Position numbers and translations under genes: made by a program
The notes under the pieces: model-generated
The model's input: only the letters and a program-made list of their open reading frames with translations
What the model was told of the DNA's origin: nothing
Databases searched by the model: none
Shown here: one piece after another, positions 32,586 through 42,767 of the stretch
Position numbering within the stretch: position 1 is the first letter of the stretch
Layout: every line of letters starts with the position of its first letter
Origin: Parastagonospora avenae f. sp. tritici 18332-5
Lineage: Eukaryota; Ascomycota; Dothideomycetes; Pleosporales; Phaeosphaeriaceae
DNA length: 64,000 nucleotides
Direction of reading: 5' to 3'
NCBI GenBank assembly: GCA_022559985.1
Contig: JAFJTR010000002.1
Location: forward strand, 558,001 to 622,000

Positions 32586-33328
32586 CTACGGCCCATTGAC
32601 CGTAATCGAAGCACTTCCACTGCTCTGATATCCCTCAGTAGCGATGATCTGATAATTATGCGTGCCAAGCTTCTGTCCAAACTTCGCCCACGCATCAAAA
32701 TGCGCCTGGACATTGATCGTCCCGCCAACGCGCTTCTGCTGCCTGACGGACCAGAACTGCTGGAAGGTCGACGTGCCGTCGATACTTGGCTGGTTAGTGC
32801 GGGTGGTCTGTAGGATGTCGTATGTGCTGCCGTCGGTGGTGACGGAGCCCTTTTTCTGAGCAGCAGAGCCAGGGTTGTAGGAGCCGTAGGTTTCGACAAT
32901 GTAGTATTCAATGAGCGGGTTGCGCGTCCAGCCGTAGAGCGAGATGTAGCTGTTGACGTTGGCGGCGTTCCAGGTGCCCGAGTAGGTCACGTTACGGACA
33001 CCGCCAGGGTTCCAGCCCTTGCCAGCAACAAAGTTTCCGACGTTGGACCATTGGACGTTGTACTGTGGTTGTGTTAGTGTCTGTAGGCGGAAGGGAAATG
33101 GAGGCTACGTACGCTTCCGGCGTTACCGTTGTTGTAGGTGACTGAGCCTTGGCCATCGGTCCAGAAGGAGTAGAAGAAACCGTTGTTGGTGCCGGTGCCA
33201 GAAGGAGTGGACCTGGTGTTGAGGGCGCCCTCGTCACGCTTCTGGAGGTCGGTGTAGAGGTTGAGTGGCGAGGCAAGCGCCGCAGTGGCGCTGCTGAGAG
33301 CAAGTAGGATAGAAGAGAAAGCGACCAT
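32586..33328 (-). CDS. Endo-1,4-beta-xylanase, glycoside hydrolase family 11
   Basis: Two exons, 33328..33113 and 33062..32586, with a 50-nt intron (GTACGT...CACAG); 230 residues, the normal GH11 size. A signal peptide (MVAFSSILLALSSATAALAS) is followed by a propeptide containing LQKRDEG, a KR processing site. GH11 marks include NNGFFYSFWTDGQG, YSGTWNAANVNSYISLYGW and the nucleophile Glu in PLIEYYIVETYG. The acid/base Glu is in YQIIATEGYQSSG. The enzyme cleaves internal xylan bonds outside the cell during plant cell-wall breakdown. The gene has its own TATA box and a long upstream region and is probably under xylan induction and carbon repression, as in related fungi. Confidence 0.97.
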
Positions 33329-33383
33329 GTTGATTGATGTGATCGAGCTGCTTGATGAGATCCATCATGGAGGAGTCGCGATC

Positions 33384-33390
33384 CTTATAT
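33384..33390 (-). promoter_or_regulatory. TATA box of the xylanase gene
   Basis: On the minus strand the sequence reads GCATATAAGG about 56-62 bp upstream of the start codon, the usual place for strongly induced secreted-enzyme genes. Confidence 0.6.
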
Positions 33391-34043
33391 GCACGACTGG
33401 CTCGTACCTGAGTATCCCCATTTTCGTGCTTTGGAAGGTCGATCGGTGTACTATCGCCATCGCCCCGGTCTCATGGCGTCTGCATATTGATGAAATATGT
33501 CGTCAATGCATGCATTGTGAGTAGCGTACTTCTGCCGGCAGATATTGTGGGGTGCAGGCATCTGTGTTGGTTCCCGGAGCCTCTCAAACCACCGGGTATT
33601 CGTGCCCAATGATGTATTCGCGTGGTATCGCTAGACTTGCTGGAAGCCGAGGACTTGAAACACTGCACTGTACCTTCGGTGGCGGCAGGCTTACTTAAAC
33701 ATACTGTTGAGCCAGCTAGGTGTGTGTGGCAAGCAGTAGGACTAATGTGCATTTTGATGTCTGAAAGGACGTCTGTCTTTCACGTCCAAGCGGCTGCAGA
33801 AGCGATGCATGTACGTCTTCCTAGCTGGGTCGCATGCGTCGAGATATTTGCCAAGCGCACAGCGGGCATCAAGCCCTGCTAAGTCCTGCGCCAATGGGCG
33901 AAGCCTCGCGTCAAGACAATCAAATGTCTCGTCATGAGCTTGTCTTCAATCTACATCCCTAGGCGCAAGCCACATCAGATGATCATAGGCGATTAATTGA
34001 AAAATGGGGTCAACAGAAGCACATTTGCCCAGGGACCAAGCGA

Positions 34044-34049
34044 TTAGCC
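34044..34049 (-). promoter_or_regulatory. Possible XlnR-type site (GGCTAA)
   Basis: GGCTAA on the minus strand lies about 716 bp upstream of the xylanase ATG and matches the XlnR/Xyr1 core. A six-base match is expected often by chance, and the distance is long, so this is weak. Confidence 0.2.
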
Positions 34050-34373
34050 GGGACTTAGCAGCACTGGCTCCCCTTGTGGTCGCACTCGTCCCGGATAGAG
34101 TGCCGAGAAAACACGACTGCAGAGCGGGCGCGTGGTAGCCAAAGGTTTGCCAGTAACGAATGAGGCAACAAATGCAGTGGAGATTGTGATTGTCGCATCG
34201 CCACTAGAGGTGGGATGATGTGTAAAGCATTAGTCGTATTCGAACCCGATGTAATCGCTGGGTATCCCTGGAAAAGAAAAGCAACCCTTGTAGAAGTTTC
34301 GCAAGAGAGGCACGTTACAGAATACCTATTTGTGACGTTGCATCCGGCGTAGAGCAGAACAACCTTTTCAGGC

Positions 34374-35417
34374 TCAACGTCGCTCGTTCCACAGCCGGTC
34401 GATGACCTGGAAAACGGCGGTGATCGACCTCATAGTGTCGGCATCAATATGCTGTCCAAAGCGTTGCTGCATTTTGTCGGGATGCCATCGTACACGCTCA
34501 ATCTTCAAGAGTGCAGCCGGATCGACCTTCCACATGCGTGAAGTTCGGAGGAAGTCCTCAATCTCCTCCTTGGAGACATGCTTCACCTTCCCAGACCAGA
34601 CAGGCCAGGGAACTAGATCGCACACTTGTACGTTAGCATCTTGAGCGATGCTTTGCGCACTTTTGAGCTCCTCCCACTTCTTCTCATACATGGTCCAGGC
34701 AGCCTCCTTCTCCTTCGCCTTCTTGCGCTCGGCACCACGCTTGAGACTCTCTGCCATCTGGCATCGCATCTGCTCCCGTTCTTTTTCTTCACGGGTCACA
34801 TTCTCATGCAGGTGGTCCCGCTGCTCTTTGTTCTTTTTGCGAGCTCTTTCCCTGGCCTCGCGCTCTTCGATGATATGCTGGTGGCTTTTCTCCCACATCT
34901 TGCCTCTGACGTAATCGGCATACTCTTCCTCCGTCATACGCTCGAGCTTGCCATCCGGTCCCGGTTTGGTATCGGGATATATATGTACGGGCTGGCCATA
35001 GACACCTTCCCAGTAAGCGGCGCCTTCATCGTCGGCGAGGGCATCGAAGAGAGACTCGCGAAAAGCATCCTCCACACCTGGTCTTGGTGAAGTCGCGTCT
35101 GCTTCGTATAGGTCGTCGAACAGAGATTCGCGATGACGGTGATCGGGATCGTAGTATTCTCCGTCACGTGTAGAGGTCGGGTGGGTGTCCTCGCGTGAAC
35201 TTCGATGCTTGTGCTTGTGTCGCCGCCTCGATTCGCGGTGGCTGTGTTTTGATCCTCCGTCATCTTTATCTGAACGATGACGTTTGGGAGAGCGCTGACC
35301 CTCACTTTCGTCCCCACTCCGCTTCGAGCGGCGGCTCGACCTCGATTTGAAGCTGAATTTAGAAGCTTTGGCCTTGCTGTAGGCGGCGTCAGGCTGTTCG
35401 CTATCCTGCACCTCCAT
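34374..35417 (-). CDS. NFKBIL1-like nuclear protein
   Basis: Single exon, 347 residues. The N-terminus is rich in Arg/Ser/His/Lys (RSSRRSKRSGDESEGQRSPK), like nuclear speckle proteins. The middle is a charged coiled coil with many Glu/Arg/Lys. The C-terminal part, VKHVSKEEIEDFLRTSR...LLKIERVRWHPDKMQQRFG, matches the C-terminal region of NF-kappa-B inhibitor-like protein 1, including its RWHPDK motif. Fungi have no NF-kappa-B, and the human protein is tied to mRNA processing, so a nuclear RNA-related role is the better guess. It is divergent with the NSRP1-like gene across a 341-bp shared promoter. Confidence 0.75.
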   Translation of the reverse strand: MEVQDSEQPDAAYSKAKASKFSFKSRSSRRSKRSGDESEGQRSPKRHRSDKDDGGSKHSHRESRRRHKHKHRSSREDTHPTSTRDGEYYDPDHRHRESLFDDLYEADATSPRPGVEDAFRESLFDALADDEGAAYWEGVYGQPVHIYPDTKPGPDGKLERMTEEEYADYVRGKMWEKSHQHIIEEREARERARKKNKEQRDHLHENVTREEKEREQMRCQMAESLKRGAERKKAKEKEAAWTMYEKKWEELKSAQSIAQDANVQVCDLVPWPVWSGKVKHVSKEEIEDFLRTSRMWKVDPAALLKIERVRWHPDKMQQRFGQHIDADTMRSITAVFQVIDRLWNERR

Positions 35418-35758
35418 GACCGGAACTATGGTGTGAGGATTGTAAAGAAGGCATAAAGGTCATCTTATGACAGAGCAGGGAGAAAGTCAAAGTGAACCAT
35501 GGCAGTGGTGAAAGAGTGAATGTGCGGGCAACCTCGGAGGTTCCAATGATCTCACTGGTGCGCGCAGCCTTGGCGTTCAACATCTCAACTTGCGCCGGCT
35601 TTACTCAGTACACAACTATCTACACTTCTTCACTTCATTGACCTGTGCTTGTCCAGACTCATGTACATATTGTAGTGACTTTCTTGACAGGATCTGCCAC
35701 ACAACACACCAACGCATTCGCGCGCTCGATAGCATCGCACTACTCGCTGGCATACATC
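35418..35758. promoter_or_regulatory. Shared divergent promoter of the NFKBIL1-like and NSRP1-like genes
   Basis: Only 341 bp separate two start codons pointing away from each other, so both promoters overlap. No single element was identified. Confidence 0.5.
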
Positions 35759-36991
35759 ATGTCCTTGAAGTTCGGCCTCAATCTGAAGAACAAGGCGTCG
35801 AACGGCCTCGCAAAACCAAGCGCAAAGCCTGCGTTAAAGAAGAAGAAACCCATTTTCGACGATGAAGAAGTCGACACCCAAAGCATATCCAAACCCGCAG
35901 ACGCCGCCCAGGAAATCGGTGAATTCAACTTCGACGACACCCTCACAACGACCACAGAATCCTCAAAACCAGCTCCTCCAAAGCCCAAAAAAGGCCAACC
36001 ACCCGTTCCTCCTACTCGTAAACCCAAATCCAAACCCGACGATCCCACACTCCTCGCCAACTCCGCGAGCGCCAAAGAAGCCGAACAACGCGCGCAGGAC
36101 GCCCTCAAACACGATGCTAACATCTACAACTACGACGCCGCCTACGACGCCCTACATGCCGCCTCCGCGCTGAAAAAAGCCGCCGAGACCGCGGACCCCC
36201 TCGCGCGCGCGCCAAAATATATGGACAGCCTACTCAACGCCGCTGAGCAGCGCAAAGCCGACCAAACACGCGCGCGCGATAAGTTTCTCCAGCGCGAGCG
36301 CGAGAACGAGGGGGACGAATTCGCGGACAAGGAGAAGTTTGTCACGGGCGCGTATAAAACCCAACAAGAGGAGAACGCGCGCTTGGAAGAAGAGGAGCGC
36401 AAGCGTCTCGAGAAAGAAGAGGAAGATCGGAGAAAATACGGGATGTTAGGTTTTCACAAGCGCATGTTAGAGGAGCGGGAAAACAGGCATCGCGAGGCAG
36501 TCGAAGCGGCGGAGAAGGCTAGTAAAGCAGGCGTAGTCCTACCGGCGACTGGCGAGGAAGAGCAGAAATTGACAGAGGCGCAACAAGTCGATGCCCTGCG
36601 CGCACAGGGCAAAGATATACTGTTGAATGAAGATGGCCAGGTCGCGGATAAACGCCAACTCCTCAAAGGCGGGCTGAATATCGTCGCGAAGCTGAAACCA
36701 GCGACATCTGCATCCGCCTCTATAGCGACAGCGAGAGCGACATTACCAAACCATGCGCCGTCCAAGGGCGGGAGGAATGCTCAAAGAGAGCGCCAGACGC
36801 ACATGGTCGCGCAGCAGATAGAAGCCGCGGCGAAGCGCAAGGCGGACGAGGAGGCAGAGGAAGCGGCGAAGTTACAACACGCGGCGAAGAGTCAGAAGAC
36901 GCAGACGGATATCATGGGCGCGAAGGAGAGGTATTTGCAGAGGAAGAGGGAGGCGGCAGCGGCAAAGGAGAAGGAGAAGGGGGGGAAGTAG
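35759..36991 (+). CDS. Nuclear speckle splicing regulatory protein 1 (NSRP1)-like
   Basis: Single exon, 410 residues. I chose the ATG at 35759 (MSLKFGLNLKNKA), which begins like the family. Residues about 100-280 carry the NSRP1/DUF2040 domain: ALKHDANIYNYDAAYDALHA, YMDSLLNAAEQRK, then FVTGAYKTQQEENARLEEEE and GMLGFHKRMLEERENRH. The rest is Lys/Glu/Ala-rich, ending in RYLQRKREAAAAKEKEKGGK. By homology it is a nuclear splicing-associated protein. The gene is GC-rich. Confidence 0.88.
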   Translation: MSLKFGLNLKNKASNGLAKPSAKPALKKKKPIFDDEEVDTQSISKPADAAQEIGEFNFDDTLTTTTESSKPAPPKPKKGQPPVPPTRKPKSKPDDPTLLANSASAKEAEQRAQDALKHDANIYNYDAAYDALHAASALKKAAETADPLARAPKYMDSLLNAAEQRKADQTRARDKFLQRERENEGDEFADKEKFVTGAYKTQQEENARLEEEERKRLEKEEEDRRKYGMLGFHKRMLEERENRHREAVEAAEKASKAGVVLPATGEEEQKLTEAQQVDALRAQGKDILLNEDGQVADKRQLLKGGLNIVAKLKPATSASASIATARATLPNHAPSKGGRNAQRERQTHMVAQQIEAAAKRKADEEAEEAAKLQHAAKSQKTQTDIMGAKERYLQRKREAAAAKEKEKGGK

Positions 36992-37236
36992 GTCAGTGTA
37001 TACGTGTGTGAGTGAATATGATACCCCGTTTGAGCAATGAAAGAAGCTGGAGAATCAAGTGTTGTATATGTCGCCAAGGACAGGGAATGTGTGATGGAAT
37101 TATGCTCTTCGCCCCGCCTCTACAATGCCAGTTATACTCATGCGTGTATGCACTCCCACCCAAACGCCATGCAAAACGCCAAACAAGTGCCATGGATATC
37201 ATATGCTATTCACGAACGAAACTTTATTCGAGCATC

Positions 37237-40112
37237 TCAGCCCGCGTGCTTCTTCTCCTTAATCTCCAGCTCTTTCATGTACTTGACGAAGGATTTCTTG
37301 TGCACCTAGCTCATGATTAGCAGATACTCTCCGATGCGTCTAATGATCGGACTTACCATGCCAGCATATTTCCCGTCCCGCAATACACAAATGTATCTCA
37401 GCCCGAGCTTAACGAAGCATTCGTACACCAGATCCATCGGCGAGTGCACATCTAGCGACACAGGAGCTGGGTCGATGTACGGCGTGAAGTCGCTGGGGTC
37501 ATACAATATCTGAGATTCTTCACCATGAGGCTCACGCCCAGCAGCCCAATCGACTTGCGGGGACATGAGACACAGAGTATTCTCTTCGTTCTCGAGTTTG
37601 TCAAGGGCGAATTCCAGATCAGGTGCAGGAATCAGACCAACCAGGACGCCATGCTTGACAATAGGAATGCCACCATCGAGTTGGCCGGACATTTGCAGGG
37701 CCTGTTGCTTCTCGCGCAGCTCGCCTGCGGGAATGAGTGATTCGTCTGAGATGTCGATTACGCGGTCTTTGCGCACACGCGGGGTGATGTCGCCGAGTTC
37801 GGATGTGAAGATTGGTCGAACCTTGTTGTCGAGGAACGGATACGAGTTCATGTCTGTGAGAAGATCGTAGATGGAAAGAGGCTCGATGGCATCAGCGGTC
37901 CATTTGGCCACTAAAATACCCAAGGAGAAGGGCAAGACGTGGTCGAGACTTCCTGTGAGTTCAAAAAGGATGACGGCCAGGGTGATGGTGAGACGTGTGA
38001 CTCCGGTCATTGTCGCTCCGGCAGCAACGAGTGCGTAAACACCGGGCACGACGCAGGCACCAGGCGAACCATCTGGCTTGCATTCGGTGAATAGGCCTAG
38101 GTTGCTGTACTTGAGAGCGACCAGTTGGACTGTGTGGCCTATGAAGCGACCTGCGAGACCACCAACAACCATAGATGGCACATAGATACCCGCAGGTACT
38201 TTGATGCCGAATGTGACGACGGTTAGGAAGGCTTTGATGACGAAAGCAATGAACAGCGTCTTGAGCACACTCGGAATGTGCTCTACAGTAGGACACAGAC
38301 CATCACCTGAATTGGTATAGGTGTCGCAGGGACTGGCCAGTTCGAACAGGAGCTCAGTCACTGGAAGTTTCGTGTACCGGTTCCAGAAGCTGATGAGACC
38401 AGTGACAAGGGCAACGAGAAATACTTCAAATATCGGGTATTTCTTGATGGTGGGTATGCGACGGAATGTTCGAGCCCACATGTGCGACGCCTTGATGAAC
38501 AAAGCACCCAGGACACCTCCGAAAGCGCCAGTGAAGATGAACGTGACGAGTTCGAAGAATTTCCAGTCGAGGTGGTATCGGACTTCAAACAGCACGATCT
38601 TCTTCGTGCCATAAGGATCGAGGAATTTGAGGGACAGTGCAGCCGCCTACGGACTTGTCAGCTTAGCACGAGAGCCTCGATGTATGAACTTACAATACAA
38701 CAGAAGAAGGTTCTGAAGAGAGTTTTCGACGGGAAGTAGTAGCTGACTTCCTCCAAGCTGAATAAAACTCCACCAATAGGCGCGCCAAAGGCGACGGCGA
38801 CACCGCTGGCAGCACTGGCACTCAGAATCTCCCTACGCTTGCCATCGTTGTCACTGTACTTGGAGAAGATACGACAGGCAATATTACCTATACAGGTCGC
38901 GATGTGCACATACGGACCCTCCTTGCCGAGACTCAGACCAGATGCGACAGAAAGTATCAAAGCGAGGGTCTTGATGACTAGTGTGCGTAAACCAAGGTAA
39001 CCGTGGAGAACGAAACCGCTTAGGATGACCTTGACCTCAGCTACACCACTACCTGCAGCGGAATAGTAGACCATTGGAGGACGGACCTCAGGCTCGCGTG
39101 CTCTGGTTTCTGGGCTGGCATTGCGTTTGTCTTCATCATCGTCGTCATCGTCTGCCTGGTTGCGCACCACTTCTGCACCCAGGTTTTCGTCGAGCGTGGC
39201 TAGAGAGATGGTGGATGGGATGACAGTCTTGGTGGTCAGTGTCAACAAGCAAGATGCCATGGACAGCGCGATGACGGAAAGCACAAACATGCCGTACTGC
39301 GATTGGACGAGGTCTAGTCTATCACTGCGAATGACCTTGGACCAGTGCACCCAGTCTTCGCAGATTGTGGCACCGGCACAGCATGGCTTTCGACTCAAGT
39401 TCCACTGTCTAGTGCAGTAGCCCTCCTTCCAGTCAAATAATGTCGTCTCGGTGGTGTTGACGAAATAAGCACAGACAGCGGTGAGCACGCCGATGAGAGC
39501 GACAAGGATCCAGCCCTGAGCGCCGTCGAACCAGGCCAATATGCGCCCTCTGACGTCCTTGCGACTGCGGAGAGCTCGCACTCGGTACGCGTCGGCGATG
39601 TTGTCGTGGACCCAGTCGGTCGAGGTAAACTGGTCGTACCACACGCGATTGTCCTGCCAAAGCGACGCGTGGACTGAATGCATACTCTCCTCCAGTCCAC
39701 CTCGTCTCTCACCCAGCGCATTCACAAGCCTCTGACTGAACGAGGTTGTGGAGTGATTTCTGCTCGGCTTCATCCGCGAGCTGGTGGGGAGCTGCACGTT
39801 GTGTCTCTTCTGGCCGGGCTTGGGCGTGCCAGGCGTGGTTGCTGGCAGGCTGCTGTACGATCGCGACGTCTGTCCATAGTTGGGACCTAGCAAGCGAGAG
39901 CGCTCGGTGAGGTTCTCGCGTGACCTCGTGAGATCTTGGTCGGAGCCGCGCGTTTGCCTAGGGAAACGGAATCCGTCCCTTGTGGCCACGGGAGACGTGG
40001 GCGTGGTGCTGCTGAACGTGTCGTTACGTTCCTGCCGCTCGAGGCGTTCGTCGTCGTCGGCATCGGCATCATAGTCGTCAACACTCCGATACGAGTGGTA
40101 GGACTTGGGCAT
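37237..40112 (-). CDS. CLC-type chloride channel or chloride/proton exchanger
   Basis: Three exons: 40112..38694, 38646..37357 and 37305..37237; introns of 47 and 51 nt; 925 residues. The start is MPKSYHSYRSVDDYDAD; a codon 9 nt upstream is only TTG. A disordered N-terminus of about 200 residues precedes the membrane domain. CLC signatures are GSGVAEVKVILSG, GKEGPYVHIATC (the gating Glu), GVAVAFGAPIGGVLFSLEEV and VPAGIYVPSMVVGGLAGR. Two CBS domains follow, including GQLDGGIPIVKHGVLVGLIP and the end LGLRYICVLRDGKYAGM. The gating Glu and layout fit the Gef1/CLC-3-5 group of intracellular exchangers. The protein ends after a short third exon (VHKKSFVKYMKEL). Confidence 0.94.
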
Positions 40113-40908
40113 GGCGGGCAACAGAGCGAGAGGAAATAGGAGAGTGGTGGTACAGTGCTGTCTATGTTAGAACTATGGGCAGCTAACAGCCGCTACGTGA
40201 GTCGGCGGTGAAACAAAGGCATGCAGTGGGTCGAAGCCTCCAGAAAGGTCATCTGAAGGTTCAGGGCAGTGTCACCAAGGTGTGATCTCTGGGCAAGACA
40301 TGGCTGATCCACTGGAGGCCGCGGGATGACTTCGGCCTGCTGCTCCGTCTGGGGAACGCACGCACCGTTGGACACGTCAGATACGAAGCGACGAGAAACT
40401 GGATTTTGGTCTATTTGAACTGGAGCACATTGTTCCAATATAGCGAAGATGCGGCGATCTGGAGAAGCCGTGCGGAAAGTCGGGGGAACAGACACACCGC
40501 CGAGGCGCACAAGACTACTTTGTCGCTAGTGTTTTGGGTAGCTGTCTTGTGATGCGCTTTGAGCACGCGGGCGGACATGACGATATCAAGGGTCCAACGC
40601 GGCAGGCGCGACCTCGGGAAGCCGCCATGCCCAAGATTGGTAACGCGGGTCTGCCATCCACGCCAATGGCATGTCCCTCCACAGAACCGCAACCCCACCG
40701 TCACGACGTTTGCCGGGTTAGCCTCGAGTAATTCGAAGCGACCTTCCAAGCTGTTCGCCTTTCTTCCAATGCAGTAGTCTGCCCGAAGTCTGCAGTAAAC
40801 ATCGCAAGCCTGGTCGCGCTGCTGGGAAGATTCAAGAAGTGACGGAGATATCTCGGAACACGAGCCTGTGACACGATTGACGAACGCGGTGCCTTTATCC
40901 AGATCGAC
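40113..40908. other. Divergent promoter region between the CLC and esterase genes
   Basis: About 800 bp between the two start codons. Open frames within it overlap on both strands and lack motifs. Confidence 0.45.
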
Positions 40909-42044
40909 ATGGTAAGTGATCGGTCAAAACCACGCAGATCACAAGAAACTGTCTCTGATTACCTAGGTAGTCTGCACTGTACGAGCAGTTCTTTCTTTTT
41001 GGAGATTCCATCACCCAGGACTCCTATAACCAAGCAAGGGGTTTCGGGTTCTCTGCAGCATTGCAGGCTGGTTAGTGCACTCCTCTAGTACCTGCTCTTA
41101 CGAAATCGATCTCTGCAAGCTATCATGAATTTCAATGTTCGTAGCATAAGTGGTCGCTGCTGAGGCGAGCACTAACAGATTACTAGCATACATCAGGAGA
41201 CTAGATGTGATCAATCGTGGATTTAGGTAAGCAAGGCCAGACTATACCTCAATGTCTAGATCTAATGACATGTTAGTGGCTACAATACTCGCCAAGCACT
41301 TCAGATACTGCCAGCCATCGTTCCCCCACCGGACCAGGCCAGGATACGAGTTCTGGTATGACAATCTCGTGATCAGACTGAACTTCTGGATATGCTGAAC
41401 TTGCGCCCAGGTCGTCTTCTTTGGGGCCAATGATGCCTCTCTGCCTGGCGCCCCCAATAAGCAGCACATACCGCTAGACGAGTATAAGAGCAACATCGAG
41501 AAAATCGTCACCCATAGCCAGGTCGCGGCTCACGACCCTCGGGTTGTTCTGGTGTCTCCGCCACCAATCAACGAGCATATGACGTGGGCAAAAGATCAGC
41601 TCGTCGGATATCCAAGTCCCGCTCGTGTGGCCAGCACAACCAAGGAATATGCCGACGGTGTATGCGAAGTTGGCGCAAGACTTGGTGTCCCTGTGGTGAA
41701 CCTTTGGGAAAAGTTCATGGAAAAGGCCGACTTCCGGCTGGATGCATGGGAGCTTGGAGACCCACTGCCCGGGTCGCTGGGTGTTCAGCCAAACGATGCC
41801 CTGGTAGAACTCATGTACGATGGTCAGGCTCCCCTGCACTGAAATGTGCCGTATCGCGACTGACACGAAATCAGGTCTCCATCTCAGTCCTGCTGGTTAC
41901 GAGATATTGTTCCAGGAGTTGATGAAAGTGGTCGGCGAGCGGTGGCCTGATCAGTCGCCAGAGAAGCTGCCCATGGTGTTACCTCCATGGAATGATGCAG
42001 AAGCCTGGAAGGTATGGGAGAAGCAGTACGCGGGCGCGCAGTGA
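40909..42044 (+). CDS. Isoamyl acetate hydrolase (IAH1)-type GDSL/SGNH esterase
   Basis: Six exons: 40909..40911 (only the ATG), 40971..41070, 41187..41226, 41277..41355, 41411..41822 and 41875..42044; 267 residues. All introns have GT...AG ends, and every junction keeps the frame. Block I is FFLFGDSITQ (catalytic Ser), block II is NRGFSGYNTR (Gly), block III is FFGANDA (Asn), and the C-terminal catalytic pair lies in DGLHLSPAGYE (Asp and His). This order and size match yeast Iah1, which hydrolyses acetate esters. The gene is invisible to simple ORF scanning because its first three exons are 3, 100 and 40 nt. An alcohol acetyltransferase, making the opposite reaction, lies 15 kb away. Confidence 0.92.
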
Positions 42045-42767
42045 AGCCAGTGTGCGAGGCAAGACAGCCGCTGCGCGATCTATTTGTACAGCACATGCAA
42101 ATGCACGAACACGTGTCGCTCTCAGTACGAAGTATTGGATTCGCGACAGCCATTCTCCCACGAACGCGGGGAGACGGAAGCAAGGCCGGGCTCTTGCCCA
42201 ATCAAGCATGAAGCATATGGCGCTAGCTGTGGCGCAACTTCGCGGACCACCAGAAACATCCATCAGAAACATTGACACCTGTGACGCACCGCTGTACCAC
42301 TGTCCGGCATTCGCTTGAGTTGTCTCGTGCATTCTACTGCCTTTCGTGCAACAGTCCACTGAACACGGAGAAGAAGGATTCTCTGCTAGCCAGTCAAGTA
42401 GCTCAGCTCCTGCCCTTGCGCCTTCCACAACTAGCAGCCAGCGCTCAACGTACCTTCTTCCGCGGCTCATCTAGACCTTACATTCTCCCGGGAGATTCAA
42501 GATAACAATAGAATATCGGTTTCGACGATCCTCGTATTGGGACAGCCGCATCAGCTCAGACTCATCATCTACGTACCCCACTGTCACAGCTGTCGCATCC
42601 CACCACCCATCAACAACGCGATACTCGCACCAAGCTATACTGAATAACGAGGGGAGCCACGTGGGAACTGGCGGCGCTGGCGCCCGCATTGCCCAGACGG
42701 GGAGCGTACGGGCAGTCGAGGGGTCTCTTTGCTGAGTCTCCCATCAAGGGATGAGAGGCCCACGGGA
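42045..42767. other. Intergenic region
   Basis: About 720 bp between the esterase stop and the next start on the plus strand. No gene recognised. Confidence 0.45.

Larger units (their letters stand above)
33329..34373. other. Intergenic region (xylanase promoter)
   Basis: About 1 kb with no gene recognised. It contains the xylanase TATA box and the weak GGCTAA site listed separately. Confidence 0.5.
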
